Source: a cf. Phormidesmis sp. LEGE 11477
GTDB lineage: Bacteria > Cyanobacteriota > Cyanobacteriia > Phormidesmidales > Phormidesmidaceae
NCBI RefSeq assembly: GCF_015207105.1
Contig: NZ_JADEXO010000053.1
Span: forward strand, 1 to 38,737
Direction: 5' to 3'
DNA: 38,737 nucleotides
The position numbers and the translations under genes were made by a program. Below the pieces are notes generated by a model. That model saw nothing but the letters and a program-made list of their open reading frames with translations, had not been told where the DNA came from and did no database searches. Each line of letters opens with the position of its first letter. The stretch's first letter is position 1. Positions 1 through 9,923 of this stretch are shown here, piece after piece.

Positions 1-2441
1 AAGTTAGGCGTATCAATCTCGATATCACCAGGTCTGCCCGCACCGCTGGCCTCGACGGAGATGATAGGGGCAAAGTCTTGCACGCCTTCGCCTAGAAAGA
101 CGGACTCGCTGGCGTTGATGGTGATGCTGCCGCCGTCGCCTGCGTTTGTTGTTTCGGCGAGAATGCGATCGCCTGCCCCCATGCTTAACCGAACCGCATC
201 AATGAGAATATTTCCCGCCGCTCCAGCCGCGTTGGCATTGCTGCTGATTTGAGTATTGTCAAAGGTAATTTGACCAAGGCTACTAATGATGACATCTCCA
301 GCCGTGCTGCCGCCGTTGGCGTCACTTTGAATCTCGATATTGCGAAGCGTGATGTTGCCTTTGCTATGGATAGTGGTGGTGCCAGCCTGTCCAACGTTGT
401 CGAGGTTTAATTCGATTACTTCCCCTGGAAAAACCGGATTGGGAATCTCAACCTGTCCGGACGTTACTACGCTCAAATCGCTGACGGATGAGTCGCTGCT
501 ACTGCCTCGAATCACCACGTTTCCTGACGGTCCTGAATCGGACGTCGTCAGTACAGAAAGACCAGAGATAGTTGTCCCTTCGAGAATTACGTTTCCGCCC
601 GCTGTGTTTCCATCTATCTGTTGTTGTCCGTTTTCAGTCACTGATACAGAGATAAGTGATGGATTATTATTGTCGCGAATGTTACCGCGAATGTTACCTT
701 GCTGAGCAGTGATTGATATATCACCGCCGACTTGCGTATCACCAATTCTTGAAAATGAGAACGTATTGATATCATCTTCGATGGTAGCGTCTCCAGAAGT
801 TGAAAAGATAGAAACTGCGCCGCCATTCCCACCGTAGCCATCATACGAGAACGAATACGAGTCCAAGCTTCCTTGAGCTGTGATATCACCAGAAGTTGAG
901 GAGATAGAGATTGCGCCGCCATTCCCACCGTAGCCATCATCCGAGAACGAGATCGAGTCCAAGCTTTCTTGAGTTGTGATATCACCAGAAGTTGAGGAGA
1001 TAGAGATTGCGCCGCCATTCCCACCGTAGCCATCACCCGAAGATGAGTATGAGTCCAAGCTTCCCTGAGCTGTGATATCACCAGAAGTTGAGGAGATAGA
1101 GATTGCGCCGCCATTCCCACCGTAGCCATCATACGAGAACGAGGATGAGTCCAAGCTTCCTTGAGTTGTGATGTCGCCAGAAGTTGAGGAGATAGAGATT
1201 CTGCCGCCATTCTCACTATTACCGTACGAGAACGAGGATGATTCTAAGCTTTCTTGAGTTGTGATATCACCAGAAGTTGAGGAGATAGAGATTGCGCCGC
1301 CATTCCCACTATCACCGTATGAGAACGAGGATGAGTACGAGTCCAAGCTTTCCTGGGTTGTGATATTACCAGAAGTTGAAGAGATAGAGATTCTGCCGCC
1401 ATTCCCACTATCACCGTATGAGAACGAGGATAAGGAAGAATCTATGTTTCCTTGAGTCGTAATATCGCCAGAAATTGAGGAGATAACGATTGCGCCGCCA
1501 TCAGCGCCCTCTACGCTGGAAGTGTCGATATTGTTCACAGTAATATCAGAACCAGCACCTTCGCCTACGGTCCGTAAAATGACCGCCTGGCCACTTACTA
1601 GCAAGTCCTCATCAGAACCTGTCCCGTCCGCAATCAGCGCTGTGTTCGGTCCCGTTGCAGTAATATCTCCGGTATTGATACTACCTTCAGCATCTACCTT
1701 CAGGGCACCGCCGACATAGTCGCTTAGCCTCACGCTGCCCGCTGCATCCACTAGCAAGCCACTGTTGTTTGTAATCTGTTCTGCCTGTAGCGTTACATCG
1801 CCGCCAGCCTCCAGCTTCCCTCCTAGCTGAAGTTGACTACCAAGCAGGGATAGGTCTTGCCCAGTTTCTAGTGTGCCTGTGCTAGTAATATTTTCCTGGG
1901 CTGTGTCGTTGAGCTGGATACCTAGCGGCACGCTGATACTCAGCAGCGACGTGTTCTCTGGCAGCGCACTAAACTCGCTACCGTCCGCGAACGCAAAGCT
2001 ATTAGCAGTGCTAGCCGTGAACGAGCCGGGAATATCTAACTGCGCTTCTGAGCCGAACAGAACACCGTTCGGGTTTAGCAGGAATAAATTAGCCGTGCCA
2101 TTAACGCCTAGCAGTCCATCAATAGTCGAGAGATTGTTGCCAGTGACGCGGCTGAGAATATTGTTAATTTCACTGGGGTTGGCAAAGTAGACAGACTCGC
2201 CCGCATCTATATTGAAGTCACTGAAGCTGTGGAAGAGATTTCCACCTCGCGCTGCGCCGCCTTCGATCAGCCGAACCGGGTTGTTATTGACGCCGCCGTT
2301 GCTAAGGGTAGAAGCTTCTGTGCCTAGGGTGCTGTCAGGAATGATTTGAGCAGAGGCGATCGCACCTTCAAAGACCACGCAGCCGCTAGTCACAGCGCCT
2401 AACAGATAGCCAAGGCATCTTCGAGCAGGTGAGTTAATCAA
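1..2441 (-). CDS. FHA-type secreted exoprotein (TpsA-like), 3' end beyond window
   Basis: The reading frame is open from a TTG at 2439-2441 to the left edge (about 813 residues visible), with GAGGA eight bases upstream of the TTG; no nearby ATG is in frame. A signal-peptide-like N-terminus (hydrophobic LGYLLGAVTSG) is followed by the haemagglutination-activity/TPS domain pattern: GGAARGGNLFHSFSDFNI, VYFANPSEINNILSRVTG, IDGLLGVNGTANLFLLNPNG and PLGIQL. The rest is Gly/Ser/Thr-rich beta-helix-like sequence, including eight 31-33-residue repeats, and the last visible part reads ASGAGRPGDIEIDTPN. In this family the N-terminal domain directs Sec export and secretion through an Omp85-type TpsB partner, which is not in the window. 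It resembles the 3806-6865 protein in its N-terminal domain and is probably its paralogue. Confidence 0.85.
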   Translation of the reverse strand, partial: MINSPARRCLGYLLGAVTSGCVVFEGAIASAQIIPDSTLGTEASTLSNGGVNNNPVRLIEGGAARGGNLFHSFSDFNIDAGESVYFANPSEINNILSRVTGNNLSTIDGLLGVNGTANLFLLNPNGVLFGSEAQLDIPGSFTASTANSFAFADGSEFSALPENTSLLSISVPLGIQLNDTAQENITSTGTLETGQDLSLLGSQLQLGGKLEAGGDVTLQAEQITNNSGLLVDAAGSVRLSDYVGGALKVDAEGSINTGDITATGPNTALIADGTGSDEDLLVSGQAVILRTVGEGAGSDITVNNIDTSSVEGADGGAIVISSISGDITTQGNIDSSLSSFSYGDSGNGGRISISSTSGNITTQESLDSYSSSFSYGDSGNGGAISISSTSGDITTQESLESSSFSYGNSENGGRISISSTSGDITTQGSLDSSSFSYDGYGGNGGAISISSTSGDITAQGSLDSYSSSGDGYGGNGGAISISSTSGDITTQESLDSISFSDDGYGGNGGAISISSTSGDITAQGSLDSYSFSYDGYGGNGGAVSIFSTSGDATIEDDINTFSFSRIGDTQVGGDISITAQQGNIRGNIRDNNNPSLISVSVTENGQQQIDGNTAGGNVILEGTTISGLSVLTTSDSGPSGNVVIRGSSSDSSVSDLSVVTSGQVEIPNPVFPGEVIELNLDNVGQAGTTTIHSKGNITLRNIEIQSDANGGSTAGDVIISSLGQITFDNTQISSNANAAGAAGNILIDAVRLSMGAGDRILAETTNAGDGGSITINASESVFLGEGVQDFAPIISVEASGAGRPGDIEIDTPN
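786..1490 (-). repeat. in-frame 93-99 bp tandem repeats (about 8) in the exoprotein
   Basis: The sequence gatatcaccagaagttga and close variants recurs at about 786, 882, 978, 1074, 1170, 1263, 1362 and 1461, giving spacings of 93, 96 or 99 bp. On the minus strand each unit encodes a version of AISISSTSGDITTQGSLDSS followed by a Tyr/Gly/Asn-rich turn. Spacings are all multiples of three and the reading frame is kept, so these are protein repeats, probably coils of a beta-solenoid. The units are close to identical at the nucleotide level, so recent expansion or homogenisation is likely. Confidence 0.9.
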
Positions 2442-2668
2442 CTTTTCTATCCTCTACGCTCTGTTATAGCCATATTGCTAGCACTGTCACAAGATGGCTA
2501 GTGAGCTAGCTTAGAGCATACCGCGTTCTATCGAGCCCTCTATTTGAGAACTGTCCTTTTTATGATGCCAGTGGTCTTAGCTTTGCGATGCTATCTTTTC
2601 CTGTGGACTGTCACCAATGATGCAACCGACCGCAGCAAAGCGGTATCGCCAACAGTCAAATCCTCAGT

Positions 2669-3589
2669 CTATCTAGCCAACTCGGCTGTGATGATGTTCA
2701 TGATTGGCACAGTGGCGAGATCTTCTAAGCCGGAAGCTGTCATCAGATCGGCCCAGTTCTGATTAGCGGTACTGCTCTCAGGAGACTGATAGCGTTCTTC
2801 TGCTGTTAGCATCAGTAAGTTCTGCCAAAGTCCTTGGTCAGTGTAATACTCTAAACGTTCGTCAACGCTTCCACTAATCTCGTCTACTGCTACTCTATCT
2901 ACAACGCCGCCGCGAACCAGGACGACATCTCTATCTGAATCCGCCGCACAGGTAATTGCCAGTCGCCACAGGTAGGTTTGGCCTGGGTTGAGCGGCGGGG
3001 CATCATCAGGCACCTTGATACCAACAATACCCGCTTCTTCGGAGATATCAAAGTCAACTTTGTAGATCTGGCGCTGAGCGCGAGACGCATTAGGATCTGC
3101 GTTGTCGACAAACAGCGTGCCTTTGGCATTAGAAAGTGCAGGCAAATTTAAGAAAAAAGTAGGGTGCGTGGAAGTTGTTGCGTAGGCAGTGATAGGCAGC
3201 AATAAGGGTGAAGTGGGTGAGATAGCAATGTCGGTGCTTTCTTCTATTCCCGTTGCAGTGCTTTCTTCCTCAAAAGAGGGGGTCAGCGGCATAAAAGCGT
3301 CTTGTTGCGGGCAGCTACCCCGAGAGAATCCACCTCTGCGGTAGCGGGAGGCTCTAACGCGGAATCGACCCCGGCGAAATCGGCTGAATCGACTGGCGAG
3401 CAATGTCGGGTTGGAAATTTCAGTCGCTGCGGGGGATAGCAGGCTGGGTTGGTTTAACAGATTGGATTGAGCTGATAGGTCGAGCTGGCTTAAAGAGCTA
3501 GCGGCTTGAGCTTGCAAAGGACTAGCTGACCATAGACCTATGCCTAGCGTCAGGAATGCTAAGCGCGATCGCGTTTTTCTTTTCATCAT
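2669..3589 (-). CDS. DUF928 domain protein, exported
   Basis: A protein of about 306 residues if started at the ATG pair 3584-3589; the frame extends to a TTG at 3652, but the ATG places a normal signal peptide (KRKTRSRLAFLTLGIGL...LQAQA) at the N-terminus. Features seen: an Arg/Gly-rich stretch ending GGFSRGSCPQQDAF, then PLTPSF, and a C-terminal half with GTLFVDNAD, EEAGIVGIKVPDD, PLNPGQTYLWRLAITC and a closing helical part. This is the DUF928 layout. The molecular role is unknown. In cyanobacteria DUF928 genes commonly sit next to FHA-like exoproteins and CHAT proteins, as here between two exoprotein genes on the same strand, so a role in export or surface assembly is a reasonable inference only. 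Confidence 0.85.
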   Translation of the reverse strand: MMKRKTRSRLAFLTLGIGLWSASPLQAQAASSLSQLDLSAQSNLLNQPSLLSPAATEISNPTLLASRFSRFRRGRFRVRASRYRRGGFSRGSCPQQDAFMPLTPSFEEESTATGIEESTDIAISPTSPLLLPITAYATTSTHPTFFLNLPALSNAKGTLFVDNADPNASRAQRQIYKVDFDISEEAGIVGIKVPDDAPPLNPGQTYLWRLAITCAADSDRDVVLVRGGVVDRVAVDEISGSVDERLEYYTDQGLWQNLLMLTAEERYQSPESSTANQNWADLMTASGLEDLATVPIMNIITAELAR

Positions 3590-3805
3590 TTTCTTTCGCA
3601 GTTCTAGTGACTTGACACAGGCAATTTGATTTGGGTCGTTTGAAGCTGACAACTTCGATATATCGAGTTCGATACGTTTTCTTGGCTACTTCCTTTTATT
3701 ACCTGGCTATTTCTTCAGTTTTACTATGGATCTAGCACGATTGTAGGTTTCTCTACGTTAAAACCAGCTATGGATCGTGACAGTTCTGTTGATCTTTATA
3801 TAACC

Positions 3806-6800
3806 TTAAAGCTGATTGCTGCTGCTTGACCAGCCATGATGACAGAGGCTTTGGGTGATGATCAGGTGATCGCGATCGCCATTCGCCCAAGCCAAAGCCT
3901 CTTCTAGCGGTGCCTGTAGCTCTAGAGTAACCCAGTCTGATTCTGGGATAGTTGGCTTTAGCGGATCGGACGGGTTAGTGGGAACGCCTCCTCGACCCGC
4001 TATGCTCACTTGACTAGAAGCCGCTGGATCGTACAAACACTGAGAAATGATTTCATCAGGGATAGCTGCAAACTCTGTCGGTATATCTACTATTATTGAA
4101 ACAATCTCAGTATCAGGATCAAAATCTTCTAAAATATCATCAATGTCAATGTCGTTTGAGCGATTGTCGGGTTCTGCTCTTTGCACTATAAATCCACTTA
4201 GATTTTCCCTGTCAAAGAGAACAGATCCGCTTCTACCTCCGGTTCCTCTATCACCTCTGACGATAATGTCATTGCCATCACTTCTGCCATCGTCATTGCC
4301 GTCTATTTCTGGGTTGCCACCGACGATCGATCCCACATCGACAATAGAGATATCTCCGCCAGTAGCACCGTTAAAGCCTTCTGCTATGATTTGGCTTTCG
4401 TTTGATAGATCTAGATTTCCAGAAACTCGTAGAACAATGTTACCGCTAGCGCCTTCAAATTCTCGCCCGATGGCCGAGCGAATATAGCCTGTGTTCAAAG
4501 CAAGCTGGTTTGCGGCAATTTCAATATTTTGACTAGTGCCTGATTGGGCGTTAATCGCAAGTTCTGATTCAGACTCGATAGCGATCGCATCTGCGCCTAG
4601 CGAGATCTGTCCAGCAATTGGACCACCAGCGATCGCGGCTGTCTCGATTCGACTGTTGTTTGTTAGAACAATCTGCGTCTGACGATCAATTGGGTCATTG
4701 TCTTCGTCTTCATCAGGATCTGGTGGGCTGAAGCGATCGTCTCCCAAGACTATGCTGCTGCCCCGGCTCGGTCCGCTAGCTGTAGTAGTTATAGTCGCGG
4801 CATCTAAGAGGATTTCATCACCAGAGAGCCTGATCGTCCCACCACCTCCACCGCTGTTGACGATACCTGTGATAGTGCTATCGATAATAGCAAGAGAAGA
4901 CGGCTCTTCAATGCCTATCGCAGTAATATTGATATCACCGGAGCGACCTAACCCATCGGTGCGAGTGCTGATTTGAGTACCATTGATCAGGTTGATAGAA
5001 TCAGCCCCGATCGCAATTTCTCCGCCTGTCCCGGTTGCCCCGCTTTCTACCGTAGTTTGCAGTAGAGCATTGTCTAATTCAACCGTATTAAATGCTGTCA
5101 ACTCTATCTGTCCGCCCTCAGTCGCTGAGCCAGATGCAACAGTTGATTCGAGTACAAAATTTCTTATCTCGATTCTATTACCAGCTGTGAGCGTGATATC
5201 ATCTCCACCAGTAGTCTCGATCCGATCAGGAAGGCTAGAATCTGTGCCAGCTAGAGTGATATCACTGCCCTGAATAGTCGTGTTTTGTCTAAACGTGACC
5301 GGGCGAACTGAGACTGCTCCCGCGCTTGAGGATTGCCCGATGATTAACTGATTAAATCCAGGTCCGATTCCTTGCAGTAGAGAATTTGTGATAGAAAGCG
5401 TATCTTCTGTTGTTTCACCAATTGAGATGTTTCGATCAAAATCAATAGGCTGAATGAACAACGTCCCTTCGCCTAAGATATTCAAATTGTCTGCAAGATC
5501 GATGGTATTGCCTTCTAGGATTAGATCGCCTGTGCCGCCTTCGATTTGATCGGTGATAGCGTTGCTGCTGCCATCTAGAAAACGAATGGTATCGCTGTCG
5601 TTGCCGCCAAGGATAGCTGCAATGCTGCCGTCGCTTTCTAGCGTGAAAGTATCGTTGCGATCGCGTCCATCCAAAATTTCAATCCCTGCAAAACTAAAGC
5701 CGTTCACCGTCCCTTGCCCCGTGCCAGTGACTATAAAGTCATCATTCTCGTTAGTCCCTTCAACCGTATCGGCACCAGCCTCGCCATTAATTGTGCCACT
5801 AGCAATCGTTCCACCGTTAAACGAAAAAGTGTCATCACCGTCGCCGCTACTAATATTGGCTGCTGTGTTACTGCTGTTGAAGTTGAAGATATCGTTGCCG
5901 AGATCGCCGTCAACAGTAGAAACGCTACCCCCTTCGAAGTTGAAAGTATCTTCACCGCCACCGCCCTCTACTGACTCGACGCTACTGCCATTTTCAAAAT
6001 TGAAAGTATTATTCTGTTCGTCTCCAATCACATCACCTATTACTAAACTGCCATCTTGAAAGGTAACTATTCCAACAATAGAAATATCGCCGTCTACAGC
6101 CTCTACATTGCTACTGAGGCTGGTTTCTCCGATGGTGGATTCAAGCGTTATGTTGCTACCTGCTCTTAATGAACCAGGGCTAGTAACAGAGCCGCCGGAT
6201 AGCGTTAAGTCCTCTCCAACTGCTAAGCCTGGGTTCATCAGGCTGGTTGAGCCAGCTAAGTTAGTGATGTCTCCTGGATTGTTGCCAAGCTGAATGCCCA
6301 GCGGAATGTTGATGGTCACCAAAGGGGAATCGTTCTCTGGGTCAACAGCGCTGAAGATACCATCTTCAGCGGTCAGCGCCTCGCCACCTGTGGCTACGAA
6401 AGAACCGCTAATATCTAGCTGAGCGTTTGGACCAAAGGCAATGCCGTTGGGGTTGATCAGGTACAGATTCGCGTTGCCATCTCCATCATTTACGCCGTAT
6501 ACCCCTAGCAGACCGTCAATATTAGATAAGTCGCTGCCAGTAACACGAGCTAGGATATCTAGAATACCTGCGGGATCAGCAAAATAGACCCGCTGTCCAT
6601 CATTGACATTGAACTGTTCAAAGCTATGCAGTAGAAAGCTGTCGGACTGTCGAGTACCCCCTTCAATCGAGGTTGCAGGCTGTCCGCCGATGGTCGCACC
6701 AGGATTAAGCTGTGAAGGAGTATCTAGTGTTGCATCTAGGAGGATCTGAGCTGAGCTGCGTAGGCCAAGTACGGTCGCACTCTGGCCAACTGCGAGCAGC

Positions 6801-6865
6801 AAGCCTAGAAGTAAAGAAGAAAAAGCGAAAGAGTTTTGTGAGTAAGACACTTTGGGGCGATACAT
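3806..6865 (-). CDS. FHA-type secreted exoprotein (TpsA-like), 1019 aa
   Basis: ATG start at 6865 with a hydrophobic signal segment (SFAFSSLLLGLLLAVG). Residues 40-200 carry the TPS/haemagglutination domain: HSFEQFNVNDGQRVYFADP, ILARVTGSDLSNIDGLLGVY, NLYLINPNGIAFGPNA and INIPLGIQLG. About residues 285-430 form an Asp/Gly/Asn-Phe-rich block with periodic motifs such as GEDTFNFEGG, GDGDDTFSFNGG and GGNDSDTIRF, resembling degenerate RTX-type calcium-binding repeats. Beta-helix-like repeats follow, and the C-terminus has the SQCLYDPAASS...GRGGVPTNP and WVTLELQAPLEEA pattern seen in cyanobacterial members. Secretion by a TpsB partner is family knowledge; the partner is not in this window. The gene is tandem with the CHAT gene upstream (about 100 bp gap) and the DUF928 gene downstream. 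Confidence 0.87.
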   Translation of the reverse strand: MYRPKVSYSQNSFAFSSLLLGLLLAVGQSATVLGLRSSAQILLDATLDTPSQLNPGATIGGQPATSIEGGTRQSDSFLLHSFEQFNVNDGQRVYFADPAGILDILARVTGSDLSNIDGLLGVYGVNDGDGNANLYLINPNGIAFGPNAQLDISGSFVATGGEALTAEDGIFSAVDPENDSPLVTINIPLGIQLGNNPGDITNLAGSTSLMNPGLAVGEDLTLSGGSVTSPGSLRAGSNITLESTIGETSLSSNVEAVDGDISIVGIVTFQDGSLVIGDVIGDEQNNTFNFENGSSVESVEGGGGEDTFNFEGGSVSTVDGDLGNDIFNFNSSNTAANISSGDGDDTFSFNGGTIASGTINGEAGADTVEGTNENDDFIVTGTGQGTVNGFSFAGIEILDGRDRNDTFTLESDGSIAAILGGNDSDTIRFLDGSSNAITDQIEGGTGDLILEGNTIDLADNLNILGEGTLFIQPIDFDRNISIGETTEDTLSITNSLLQGIGPGFNQLIIGQSSSAGAVSVRPVTFRQNTTIQGSDITLAGTDSSLPDRIETTGGDDITLTAGNRIEIRNFVLESTVASGSATEGGQIELTAFNTVELDNALLQTTVESGATGTGGEIAIGADSINLINGTQISTRTDGLGRSGDINITAIGIEEPSSLAIIDSTITGIVNSGGGGGTIRLSGDEILLDAATITTTASGPSRGSSIVLGDDRFSPPDPDEDEDNDPIDRQTQIVLTNNSRIETAAIAGGPIAGQISLGADAIAIESESELAINAQSGTSQNIEIAANQLALNTGYIRSAIGREFEGASGNIVLRVSGNLDLSNESQIIAEGFNGATGGDISIVDVGSIVGGNPEIDGNDDGRSDGNDIIVRGDRGTGGRSGSVLFDRENLSGFIVQRAEPDNRSNDIDIDDILEDFDPDTEIVSIIVDIPTEFAAIPDEIISQCLYDPAASSQVSIAGRGGVPTNPSDPLKPTIPESDWVTLELQAPLEEALAWANGDRDHLIITQSLCHHGWSSSSNQL

Positions 6866-6964
6866 AATAGAACGTATCCGGTGGATGGACGGCTAGCTTT
6901 GAAAAGAGTGAATTGATCGACAGTGAATGATTAAAAGTTGGTTCAAAAAGGCTCCAGAGAATGG

Positions 6965-9799
6965 CTAAAGCCAGTTGCCTACCAGAACAAACGGCCCCCA
7001 GTAGCCGATATATTCTCCTTCTGGAGAGGTTTCGATAAATTCTTTTTGCGCTTTTTGCAGCGCCTTAGCTTTGCTGATGTTGCCATTGGCGAGCTCTCTA
7101 TAGAAAGTTTCCATAATGATCGAGGTGGCGACGTCATCCGCCTGCCACAGGCTAGCGATGGTACTTTTGGCCCCGGATTGAACAACGATACCCGCAAAGC
7201 CAAGTGCGGCCCTGCCAGCACTATCGCTAATAGCCGTTTCACAAGCGCTGAGCACCAGTAGCTCGATCGGATTGTTTTGGTCGCGTCCGGTCCTTAGCCA
7301 CTGACTAAGCTCGTTGACATAGATTCTTTGGTCGGAAGATAGGATAAAAGTATCTTCAATATCAGCAGAGAATTTGCCGTGCGTGGCTAGATGCACAATC
7401 GGCTTAGATGATTGGCTAAGCGATGTTTCTACCTGCTCTCTGGTGAACTGACTGTCAAAGAAGAACTGGGTAGGAATTTCTTCGGCGATCGCACCAATCT
7501 CAAGCTGAACGCCAGGCAGCGGTGGAAACGGCTCATTCTCAACGGTTTGCGTCAGACCGAAGGCGAGAGCGCCAGGGGCTTGATCTGGAGCAGGGCGAGT
7601 GTTGAGTAGCTGCAATCCAGGTGTAATCGCGATCGCATAGTCTTCTATTAGATAGCGATCGCCATCGAACAGCGTCGCCATCGATAGGTTCCGCATAAAT
7701 CCATCCAAGACAAACACCAGCGTGTCTATCTGCTTTGCTGCTAGCTGCGATTGAAATTCAGCCGGGAACAGAAAATCGTAGAGCTGCTGAGAAGAGCCTA
7801 GAACAGAGAGATCGCTGATTCTTGCACCCTGCTCGATATCAGTGGATATGGCCTTGAGATCAGCCGTGCTGACATCAGCCTGATAAAACTCAAGTTGTTC
7901 CTTTCTGTTTTCTGGCTTTTCTATTAGCTGTTTGTTTTCTGCTTGTGGATTTACAGACTGCTGATTTCCAGGGAAATAGCTCACAATAGTTGCCAGCCGC
8001 CCTTCTAAAATAACTGGATAAAGAACTGCTGTATTGTCCACCAGTGAAATTTCATCAGTTGCTACCTGGGCGTTCAAACAAGCTGCTTTGAGATAGCTGT
8101 TTAACTCTTCAACTTGAAGCGATTCAATTACGTCGCGGGCCTGCTCTAGCTCGGTCTGACTGGGATTTTTACTTTCTAGCAAGAGATCGATCAATCGGCG
8201 ATGGATGGGTTCTATGCTGGATTCAAAAGAGAATAAGAGTTCGGGATTGATGGTCACTAGATCGGTGCGTAGGCTTTTTAGCGTGTTGACTGCGCCCGTG
8301 TAGGCGGCGATCGCACCTGAGCGATCGTTCGCCGCTTCGGCCAGCTTTCCTAGCTGCTCGTACCAGCGATAGGTGATATCGGTGGCGTTGATCGATCGAG
8401 AAATTTGTAAGGCGTTTTCGGTGTAGGTAGCAGCTAGATTGATTTCACCTTTGGCCTGCATCAGCGTGCCTAGTGTGCCTTTGGCATAGGTGAGCGATCG
8501 CCGATCGTCGATAGACTGTGCTAATGTTTGCGCTTGTTCTAATATCGTTTGTAGCGCTGCTTGAGTCGGCGGTGGAGTCGTCTGAGGGATTTGAGATTGG
8601 ACCTGATACTGGGCCTGAGCTGTGGTCAGTGCCAAGCCCTGCTGCGCTAGGTTGATGCGGGCGTAGATACCCGTTCTGTTGGTCGGAAACTGTTGGGGAT
8701 TATCTAGATGAGAGTAAATGCTTTGCCATAGCTGCGCTGATTGTTCAAATAGCGGCTGCGTCTGTTCTATCTGCTTTTGGCTGGCATAGGCTGTGGCGAC
8801 GCTAACCAAAAGCTGTAGCTGATTAAGCTGGGCGCGAACCCGATTTTCTGGAGAGACTGAGGACTGGCTGGCCTGCTGATAGTAGCTTTGGGCGGTTTGA
8901 ACTTGCTCAGATAGAGCAGCAGTTTCTACGGGCGATGATGGCGGGTTGGCCAGAGTAGACTGAATGTCTGCTAAGACCAGGTTGCCAAGGGTGAGGCGGG
9001 CGATCGCAATGGCCTCTGTGTCGTCTAGCTGCTCAGCGACTGCCAAACTCTGTTGGGCAATTTCTGCGGCGGTAGGTAGCTGTGCAACGCTGGTTTCAGT
9101 CGGACTAGAGACGCCAATAGCTGCCGTTGCTAGGTCTCTAGAAAACTGTCCGCCTTCAATGACTTGAAAAGCTTCAGCCAAACTGTTGAGCGCCGTCACT
9201 TTGCTGAAGGAAGGCGTGGAATCATCCAGTATTTGCTGGTATAGCGGATAGAGAATCTCTGCAACTGCTCGCTGATGAAAGCCCAACGCCTGCAGCGCTC
9301 TGGCCTGCCGTAGCTGGGATTGCACGATGCCATCATTATCTTTTGCCTGACGGTAGCGTGCTTCTGAGCGTTGCCAGGTTCTAAAGGCAGCTTCGGGCTG
9401 TCCCTGAGCAAATTGCAACCGACCCTGTACGTTTAGAGTCTGCGCTAGAACAGTGTCGAAATGAGTCGGGTCAAATTCTCTTGGACTTTTCAGCAGCGAC
9501 AGACTGGTATCAATAGACTCGTTCGCTGCGCTCCAGTCACCTAGCTGTCCATCGACTAACGCTAGATTGCTGAGGGTGAGGACTTGGCTGAGCGGATCAT
9601 TTTGCGATCGCGCTATCTGCAATCCGCTTTCTAAAACCTGCTTGGCCTCAGTTAGTCGTCCTGCCTCGTACAGGGCTCGGCCCTGGGTCAGATCGACTGC
9701 AGCTTGAGCTAGATGGCCGCTACTGTGACAAAGCATGACAGTGACGCATACCGCCACGCTAAGTAACCACTGCCTATAGCGTCGCCACTGACCCCTCAT
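6965..9799 (-). CDS. TPR-CHAT domain protein, 944 aa
   Basis: ATG at 9797-9799 with AGGAG seven bases upstream. The N-terminus is a signal-like segment (WLLSVAVCVTVMLCHSSG). Residues about 35-520 are alpha-helical, Ala/Gln/Leu-rich TPR-like repeats (ALYEAGRLTEAKQVLESGL, SNLALVDGQLGDW, AKGTLGTLMQAKGEIN). The C-terminal third is a CHAT (caspase HetF associated with TPRs) domain with HLATHGKF, His at residue 807, and LLVLSACETA, Cys at residue 853: the caspase-like catalytic dyad is intact. It ends with GAKSTIASLWQADD and GPFVLVGNWL, normal for the family. It lies on the same strand directly upstream of the exoproteins. A protease acting on, or in quality control of, the secreted proteins is possible but not demonstrated. 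Confidence 0.9.
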   Translation of the reverse strand: MRGQWRRYRQWLLSVAVCVTVMLCHSSGHLAQAAVDLTQGRALYEAGRLTEAKQVLESGLQIARSQNDPLSQVLTLSNLALVDGQLGDWSAANESIDTSLSLLKSPREFDPTHFDTVLAQTLNVQGRLQFAQGQPEAAFRTWQRSEARYRQAKDNDGIVQSQLRQARALQALGFHQRAVAEILYPLYQQILDDSTPSFSKVTALNSLAEAFQVIEGGQFSRDLATAAIGVSSPTETSVAQLPTAAEIAQQSLAVAEQLDDTEAIAIARLTLGNLVLADIQSTLANPPSSPVETAALSEQVQTAQSYYQQASQSSVSPENRVRAQLNQLQLLVSVATAYASQKQIEQTQPLFEQSAQLWQSIYSHLDNPQQFPTNRTGIYARINLAQQGLALTTAQAQYQVQSQIPQTTPPPTQAALQTILEQAQTLAQSIDDRRSLTYAKGTLGTLMQAKGEINLAATYTENALQISRSINATDITYRWYEQLGKLAEAANDRSGAIAAYTGAVNTLKSLRTDLVTINPELLFSFESSIEPIHRRLIDLLLESKNPSQTELEQARDVIESLQVEELNSYLKAACLNAQVATDEISLVDNTAVLYPVILEGRLATIVSYFPGNQQSVNPQAENKQLIEKPENRKEQLEFYQADVSTADLKAISTDIEQGARISDLSVLGSSQQLYDFLFPAEFQSQLAAKQIDTLVFVLDGFMRNLSMATLFDGDRYLIEDYAIAITPGLQLLNTRPAPDQAPGALAFGLTQTVENEPFPPLPGVQLEIGAIAEEIPTQFFFDSQFTREQVETSLSQSSKPIVHLATHGKFSADIEDTFILSSDQRIYVNELSQWLRTGRDQNNPIELLVLSACETAISDSAGRAALGFAGIVVQSGAKSTIASLWQADDVATSIIMETFYRELANGNISKAKALQKAQKEFIETSPEGEYIGYWGPFVLVGNWL

Positions 9800-9923
9800 C
9801 TAGCTGCTCCTGCATCTTTGTGCTTTTTGATCTATGGTTTTCGATCTATGCTTTCTGATATGGGCGCTCTTGAGCCCGCTATGCAGATAGTCCCCTTTTC
9901 TACTAAACCGCGTTTACCTCAGA

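Noticed and set aside
638-1216. A 192-aa minus-strand frame with MAAQSLSPQLL repeats
   Set aside because: It is an alternative frame of the exoprotein's tandem repeats; the true frame continues from the secretion domain through the same region.
786-1490. Regularly spaced direct repeats resembling a CRISPR array
   Set aside because: Repeats and the sequence between them are both conserved, spacings are multiples of three, and the whole array is one open reading frame in the exoprotein.
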